This document shows, one piece after another, positions 33,078 to 36,492 of a DNA stretch of 36,492 bases. The notes under the pieces were generated by a model. The model was given only the letters and a program-made list of their open reading frames with translations. It made no database searches and was not told the origin of the DNA. Source of the DNA: Clostridia bacterium (GTDB taxonomy: Bacteria; Bacillota_A; Clostridia; Oscillospirales; CAG-272). Positions within the stretch are counted from its first letter, which is position 1; the number at the start of each line of letters is the position of its first letter. The DNA lies in NCBI GenBank assembly GCA_017445115.1, contig JAFSUU010000084.1:1-36492 (forward strand), given 5' to 3'. The position numbers and the translations under genes were made by a program.

Positions 33078-34352
33078 ATGCCGAAAATAGTATTGACAGA
33101 TATAACGAAACGGTGGGGAGATTTCTACGCCGTTGATCACCTTGACCTCGTGATAGAGGACTGCTCGTTCGTCACGCTTCTCGGACCTTCCGGCTGCGGC
33201 AAAACTACGACTCTCCGTATGATCGCGGGCCTTGAAACTCCGACCTCCGGCCGCATCGAGATCGGCGACACCGTCGTTTTCGACAGCGAGCGCGGAATAA
33301 ACGTTCCCGCTAACAAGCGCCACGTCGGATTCCTTTTCCAAAACTACGCTCTTTGGCCGAACATGACGGTCTATCAGAACATCTCCTTCGGACTTAAGAA
33401 TCTGAAGAAATACACGAAGCAGGAGATCGACGAGATAGTACAGCGCGTCGCCCGTGTCGTTAAGATCGAGATGTTCCTCGACAGATATCCGTCCGAGCTT
33501 TCCGGCGGTCAGCAGCAGCGTGTCGCGATCGCGCGTACACTCGCTCCGGAACCGGAAGTAATCTTCATGGATGAGCCGCTGTCGAACCTCGACGCGAAGC
33601 TCCGCCTTGAAATGCGCTCCGAGCTGCAGAGACTTCATCTGACGACGGGCAGAACGTTCGTTTACGTCACCCACGACCAGATGGAAGCTATGACTCTCGC
33701 AACGAAGATCTGCCTTATCGAGAACGGCGTGCTCCAGCAGTACGACCCGCCGCTTGACGTTTACGGCAAGCCGAACAACGTGTTCGTTGCAGACTTCGTA
33801 GGAAGCCCGTCGGTCAACTTCATCGACGCCGTCGGCGCACAGAACGCAGAGGGTGAGATGGAATTCGCTGTTCTCGGCGAGAACAAAGCTAAATTCAAGT
33901 TCGCATCCCCAATCAGGATCGACGAGTGGAGAGCGGCTGAGGCGGCGAAAGACGCCGAGCACGAAGCCGTAAAAGCGGAACGCGCCAAGGACAAAAAGCA
34001 CGTTGAAAAAGGCAACAAGGACAAAGTGTTCGATTATCCCGTTGCTCTCGTCGACGACACGAGAGAAAAGGTCGAACCGACGGAGCGCGACTTCGTCATC
34101 GGCGTTCGTCCCGAGATGATCGAGATCTGCGAAGACGGCGGCATTGAAGCCGAAGTCTATTCCGCAATGCCTACCGGTATGGAGACGACCGTCCGCGTCA
34201 GAATAGGCAACTTCCTTCTGACAGGCGTTGTCTTCGGCGGCGTGACGTACGAGATCGGAAGCCGCATCCACGTCAGATTCAAGGGTGCGGGACTTATGCT
34301 CTTCGACCGTATCAACGGCCGTCTTATCGGCACCGGTTCGCTCGAAGTATAA
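33078..34352 (+). CDS. ABC-transporter ATPase with charged insert
   Basis: 424 residues. Walker A GPSGCGKTT is at residues 36-44, the Q-loop is LFQNYALWP, the ABC signature is LSGGQQQRVAIARTLA, Walker B VIFMDEPLSNLDA, and the switch is YVTHDQMEA, so it is a complete MalK/FbpC-type ATPase. The C-terminal regulatory (TOBE) domain holds an unusual highly charged stretch at about residues 282-325 (AAEAAKDAEHEAVKAERAKD) absent from standard MalK/PotA proteins. GGAGG precedes the ATG. It ends the ABC operon ahead of the terminator at 34416. Confidence 0.93.
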   Translation: MPKIVLTDITKRWGDFYAVDHLDLVIEDCSFVTLLGPSGCGKTTTLRMIAGLETPTSGRIEIGDTVVFDSERGINVPANKRHVGFLFQNYALWPNMTVYQNISFGLKNLKKYTKQEIDEIVQRVARVVKIEMFLDRYPSELSGGQQQRVAIARTLAPEPEVIFMDEPLSNLDAKLRLEMRSELQRLHLTTGRTFVYVTHDQMEAMTLATKICLIENGVLQQYDPPLDVYGKPNNVFVADFVGSPSVNFIDAVGAQNAEGEMEFAVLGENKAKFKFASPIRIDEWRAAEAAKDAEHEAVKAERAKDKKHVEKGNKDKVFDYPVALVDDTREKVEPTERDFVIGVRPEMIEICEDGGIEAEVYSAMPTGMETTVRVRIGNFLLTGVVFGGVTYEIGSRIHVRFKGAGLMLFDRINGRLIGTGSLEV

Positions 34353-34415
34353 GATTTCCGAAATAATCAAAAGGGCGGTCTAAGGGCGCGTGCTCTTAAG
34401 GACAGTTAATAAATA

Positions 34416-34458
34416 CCGGCTGAAGTAAGGAAATAAACCTTATTTCAGTCGGTTTTTT
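34416..34458 (+). terminator. Terminator of the ABC importer operon
   Basis: CCGGCTGAAGTAAGG pairs with CCTTATTTCAGTCGG (two G-U pairs) around AAATAAA, followed by TTTTTT. Confidence 0.85.
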
Positions 34459-34463
34459 GTCGC

Positions 34464-34703
34464 ATATCGGCGCAAGCAGGGAATTTGTACTGCAAATTCC
34501 AAAGGCGATATGTTTTGCAAATATGCAAAACGCGATATAACTGCTTCGCAGTTGCGATATATTCGTTTATGAACGAAATATATCGTCCATAAGCGAAATG
34601 CGATATGATATTTGCCCTCGTTCGCGAAGCGAACATATCGCGTGCCGAAGGCACATATCGAACACCGAAGGCGTATATCGCTTGCCCGAAGGGCAAATAT
34701 CGC
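34464..34703. repeat. Hairpin array 5, linker word GCGATAT, orientation flips midway
   Basis: GCGATAT forward at 34505, 34532, 34554 and 34600; reverse ATATCGC or ATATCG at 34464, 34635, 34655, 34675 and 34697. Between words lie GTTTTGCA-TGCAAAAC, AACTGCTTCGCAGTT, ATTCGTTTATGAACGAAAT, GTTCGC-GCGAAC, GTGCCGAAGGCAC and TTGCCCGAAGGGCAA. The largest array in the window. Confidence 0.8.
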
Positions 34704-34704
34704 T

Positions 34705-34748
34705 GCCGACTGTCCTTTAGAACAGTCGGCAAAAGACCGCCTTTTTTT
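34705..34748 (+). terminator. Terminator-like hairpin closing array 5
   Basis: GCCGACTGT and ACAGTCGGC pair (34705-34713, 34722-34730). The following GACCGCC also matches GGCGGTC at 34374-34380, and a run of seven T follows. It may end transcription in two alternative folds. Confidence 0.65.
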
Positions 34749-34787
34749 GCATAAACTTTCATATTATCCAAAAAATCTAAAATATTA

Positions 34788-34816
34788 TTGCATTTACAGC
34801 TGCATTATGCTATAAT
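34788..34816 (+). promoter_or_regulatory. Promoter of the HD-GYP gene
   Basis: TTGCAT (34788-34793), 17-base spacer, TATAAT (34811-34816). Confidence 0.75.
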
Positions 34817-34854
34817 TACGTTGTGTTTTAATTCTGCAGCTCACAAGGAGCTCT

Positions 34855-34887
34855 TTGCATAATCAAGATCGGATAAGCCAATGTTGA
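34855..34887 (+). CDS. Possible ten-codon leader peptide
   Basis: The strong Shine-Dalgarno AAGGAG (34845-34850) is 31 bases before the HD-GYP ATG but 4 bases before a TTG that opens MHNQDRISQC. The stop TGA (34885-34887) overlaps the HD-GYP start (34881). Such a leader would couple translation to the next gene. The evidence is spacing only. Confidence 0.3.
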   Translation: MHNQDRISQC

Positions 34888-36086
34888 GAAAAAAGAAAAG
34901 CCTTAAGAAAACCCTTATGTACTGCGGTCTTGAAAAAGACGAATTCAGAAGCATCAAAGGCCATATAGCAAAACGAAACAACGCGCTGCTCAAGTTCTCG
35001 TCCGCGTTTATATCGGTACTCGCATTTTGCTTTTTGCTGATGGGAATTATCGGTGACACTGTGGAGATCTTTCCGTACGCGTTCTTGCTTTTTGCAAATG
35101 TGGTCGTTTTTATTTTGCGCTGCTGTATCAAGAACACGGCGTACGTGCTGGGGATACTTCTTTCATACGCGCAGATGATGGCAGTTTTTCTGTATGCCAT
35201 AGTGCTCAGTTTTATGCCGAATAACATCGGGATGCCTGCGACGAGCGTTATCGTTTTCTTCTCGATGATACCGCTCACGATAGACGACAGACCGGTCAGA
35301 ATGATAATCACGATGACGGTGTTCTATTTCTCGTATATGTTCATGTCGTACGCGTGGAAAGCGCCCGAGATCTTCAGAGTCGACCTTTTGAACTGCGTCG
35401 CTTTCTATTTTTCCGGGATCACGATGTACATTGTTATTTGCCTGCGAAACGTCAAGGAGATCAACCAGGACGTCAAGATCAAGCGCTTTCAGGGTGAGGT
35501 CATAACCTCTCTGGCGATGGTGGTCGAGTCGAGAGACCATAACACCGGCGAGCATATTTCGAGGACTGTTGATTACGTTCGCGGGATCACGCGCGCTATG
35601 AGACACGACGCGAGATATCTGTCTCTTCGAAATGATTTTCTCGATCTTGTCGTTCAGGCGGCGCCTATGCACGACGTCGGCAAGGTAAGGATCTCAGATA
35701 TTATCCTCAATAAGCCTGCAAAGCTGACCGAGGAAGAATACGCCGAAATGAAGAAGCACACCGTTTACGGCGCGGAGCTGATAAAGGGCACGATGAAGAA
35801 CATCGAGGAGGAAGATTTCTTCGACGTCGCTCACAACGTCGCGTTGTACCATCACGAAAGATACGACGGAAAGGGCTATCCTTACGGGCTTGCCGGAGAG
35901 GACATACCGATCGAAGCCCGGATCATGGCGATAGCAGACGTTTACGACGCGCTCGTTTCGGACAGAGTCTACAAGAAAGCGATTCCGAAGAATGAGGCGA
36001 TCAAGATCATCAAAGAGGGCGCAGGCACTCAGTTTGACAGTCATCTGGTCGATCTTTTCTGCAGTTATATTGAAAAAACAGCATAA
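34881..36086 (+). CDS. Membrane HD-GYP phosphohydrolase
   Basis: 401 residues. The N-terminal half has five to six membrane helices (about 35-190) with no recognised sensor domain. The C-terminal half is a full HD-GYP domain: VVESRDHNTGEHISRTVDYV, the metal pair H264-D265 in MHDVGK, LYHHERYDGKGYPYGL with the GYP signature, and IPIEARIMAIADVYDALVSDRVYKK. HD-GYP proteins hydrolyse cyclic di-GMP; all expected metal ligands appear present. No GGDEF gene is in the window. Only a weak ribosome site precedes the ATG, which a stop at 34860 fixes as the first possible start. Followed by a terminator. It lies downstream of an ABC importer but has its own promoter. Confidence 0.9.
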   Translation: MLRKKKSLKKTLMYCGLEKDEFRSIKGHIAKRNNALLKFSSAFISVLAFCFLLMGIIGDTVEIFPYAFLLFANVVVFILRCCIKNTAYVLGILLSYAQMMAVFLYAIVLSFMPNNIGMPATSVIVFFSMIPLTIDDRPVRMIITMTVFYFSYMFMSYAWKAPEIFRVDLLNCVAFYFSGITMYIVICLRNVKEINQDVKIKRFQGEVITSLAMVVESRDHNTGEHISRTVDYVRGITRAMRHDARYLSLRNDFLDLVVQAAPMHDVGKVRISDIILNKPAKLTEEEYAEMKKHTVYGAELIKGTMKNIEEEDFFDVAHNVALYHHERYDGKGYPYGLAGEDIPIEARIMAIADVYDALVSDRVYKKAIPKNEAIKIIKEGAGTQFDSHLVDLFCSYIEKTA

Positions 36087-36124
36087 GACAGCGGACGGTA
36101 CTGTGTTTTATGAAAGAAAAAAGT

Positions 36125-36150
36125 CTTTGCGAATCATCGCAAAGGCTTTT
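36125..36150 (+). terminator. Terminator after the HD-GYP gene
   Basis: CTTTGCGA, loop ATCA, TCGCAAAG, then GCTTTTATT. Confidence 0.85.
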
Positions 36151-36235
36151 ATTCGTTTTTAGATAAGCCACTCTTTCCGCGGGGGTCATTCGATACGCCG
36201 TTCTCACAGTTAAACATATTTTTACGTTTCGGGTA

Positions 36236-36264
36236 TTGACAATTTCGATCAAATATTGTAAACT
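36236..36264 (+). promoter_or_regulatory. Promoter of the last, partial gene
   Basis: TTGACA (36236-36241), 17-base spacer, TAAACT (36259-36264). Transcription would begin at about 36271, at the ATG of the next reading frame. Confidence 0.65.
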
Positions 36265-36269
36265 GATTT

Positions 36270-36492
36270 ATGGATAATAGACCGCAATTAACCCGACGCA
36301 TTATCCGAAAAGACAATTTAAAATACAACACAGTATAGTTGACAGCGATTCTGTTTTCGAGATAATACCAAAAGAATCTTTTATAGATATAAATGAAATA
36401 GAAACAAACGATAAGTGTCTTGATGTTGAAGCTGAAATTTGCGTAAGGCTGACTGATCAAGAGGCAACTAGGATAATCGAAAAGACAACAAA
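36270..36492 (+). CDS. AT-rich partial gene, possible -1 frameshift, cut by right edge
   Basis: The ATG at 36270 opens a 22-codon frame (MDNRPQLTRRIIRKDN...) that ends at TAG 36336-36338. A second frame, one base back, is open from 36281 to the window end (VDSDSVFEIIPKES..., CLDVEAEICVRLTD...) and lacks any ATG, GTG or TTG start. The sequence T-TTA-AAA at 36317-36323 is a classical -1 slippery heptamer in the first frame and leads exactly into the second. Either a programmed frameshift, a damaged gene, or a base-call error explains it. No Shine-Dalgarno site is present; the ATG lies at the predicted transcription start. Unlike its left-hand neighbours it is AT-rich. No family recognised. Confidence 0.35.

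Larger units (their letters stand above)
34353..34880. other. 528-base gene-free stretch: terminator, hairpin array 5, terminator, promoter
   Basis: An outer pair GGGCGGTCT (34373-34381) and AGACCGCC (34734-34741) could also form a long-range stem closing the entire array, with TTTTTTT after it. No gene was recognised in this stretch. Confidence 0.75.

Noticed and set aside
33039..34370. Minus-strand frame of 443 codons opposite the ABC ATPase
   Set aside because: Shadow of the ATPase gene, whose Walker and signature motifs are intact; composition of the shadow is unlike any protein family.
1..36492. tRNA and rRNA genes
   Set aside because: No cloverleaf with a TTCGANNC arm or ribosomal signature sequence was noticed on either strand; a covariance search was not possible.

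Overview
The window looks like a chromosome segment of an anaerobic, low-to-mid GC Bacillota, most probably an uncultured gut Clostridia (Oscillospirales/Christensenellales-like). Evidence is the gene content: a complete fructose PTS with HPr and enzyme I, a LytR-CpsA-Psr protein, lipoproteins with classical lipoboxes, a GPH symporter beside a GH36 alpha-galactosidase, Clostridia-type GlpA/GlpB/DUF1667 genes, and several TTGACA-17-TATAAT promoters with strong Shine-Dalgarno sites. No rRNA, tRNA, phage or transposase gene is visible. Species placement is inference; no search could be run.

Layout. 1-617: a CobW/G3E GTPase (minus, cut by the left edge). 836-2428: membrane-fused spermidine-synthase-like protein. 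2523-4658: Cthe_2159-like carbohydrate-binding lipoprotein. 5256-6956 and 7058-7861: two membrane-anchored proteins of unknown role, the second AT-rich and lying between two halves of a hairpin repeat. 8014-13591 (minus): fruR-fruK-fruA-ptsH-ptsI, a self-contained fructose uptake operon. 13873-15417 (minus): HerA/YjgR-type ATPase. 15627-17401: acetyltransferase and LCP protein, overlapping by ATGA. 17402-18530: 1.1 kb without genes, filled with repeats. 18531-29462: one long plus-strand gene run with TetR regulator, GPH symporter, GH36 alpha-galactosidase, a GT28-like protein of unknown function, glycerol kinase, a three-gene glycerol-3-phosphate dehydrogenase set and an endonuclease/exonuclease/phosphatase-fold protein. 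29849-34352: ABC importer (binding lipoprotein, fused double permease, ATPase). 34881-36086: membrane HD-GYP protein. 36270-end: AT-rich partial reading frame that may need a -1 frameshift.

Two things stand out. First, the 18.5-28.4 kb run has the genes needed to import a galactosyl-glycerol compound, release galactose and glycerol, phosphorylate the glycerol and oxidise it. This fits a galactosylglycerol (plant galactolipid head group, floridoside or similar) utilisation locus, with a conserved-looking GT28-like protein in the middle whose role is unknown. Second, the intergenic regions hold at least five arrays of short, different palindromes separated by a constant 6-8 base word. Each array has its own word (GTGATG, TAATGAAG, GTGAAAT, ATGATAT, GCGATAT). 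They sit with a second, four-copy double-hairpin element that mostly ends operons, and with three copies of a TGTCATCCTGAG-bounded element. The AT-rich gene 7058-7861 sits between two pieces that are nearly contiguous in another array, as if it had been inserted into, or carried by, such an array.

Starts were moved from the longest possible one where a promoter -10 box overlaps the longer start or a Shine-Dalgarno site decides it (836, 2523, 5256, 13591 minus, 16157, 20665, 27992, 28395).
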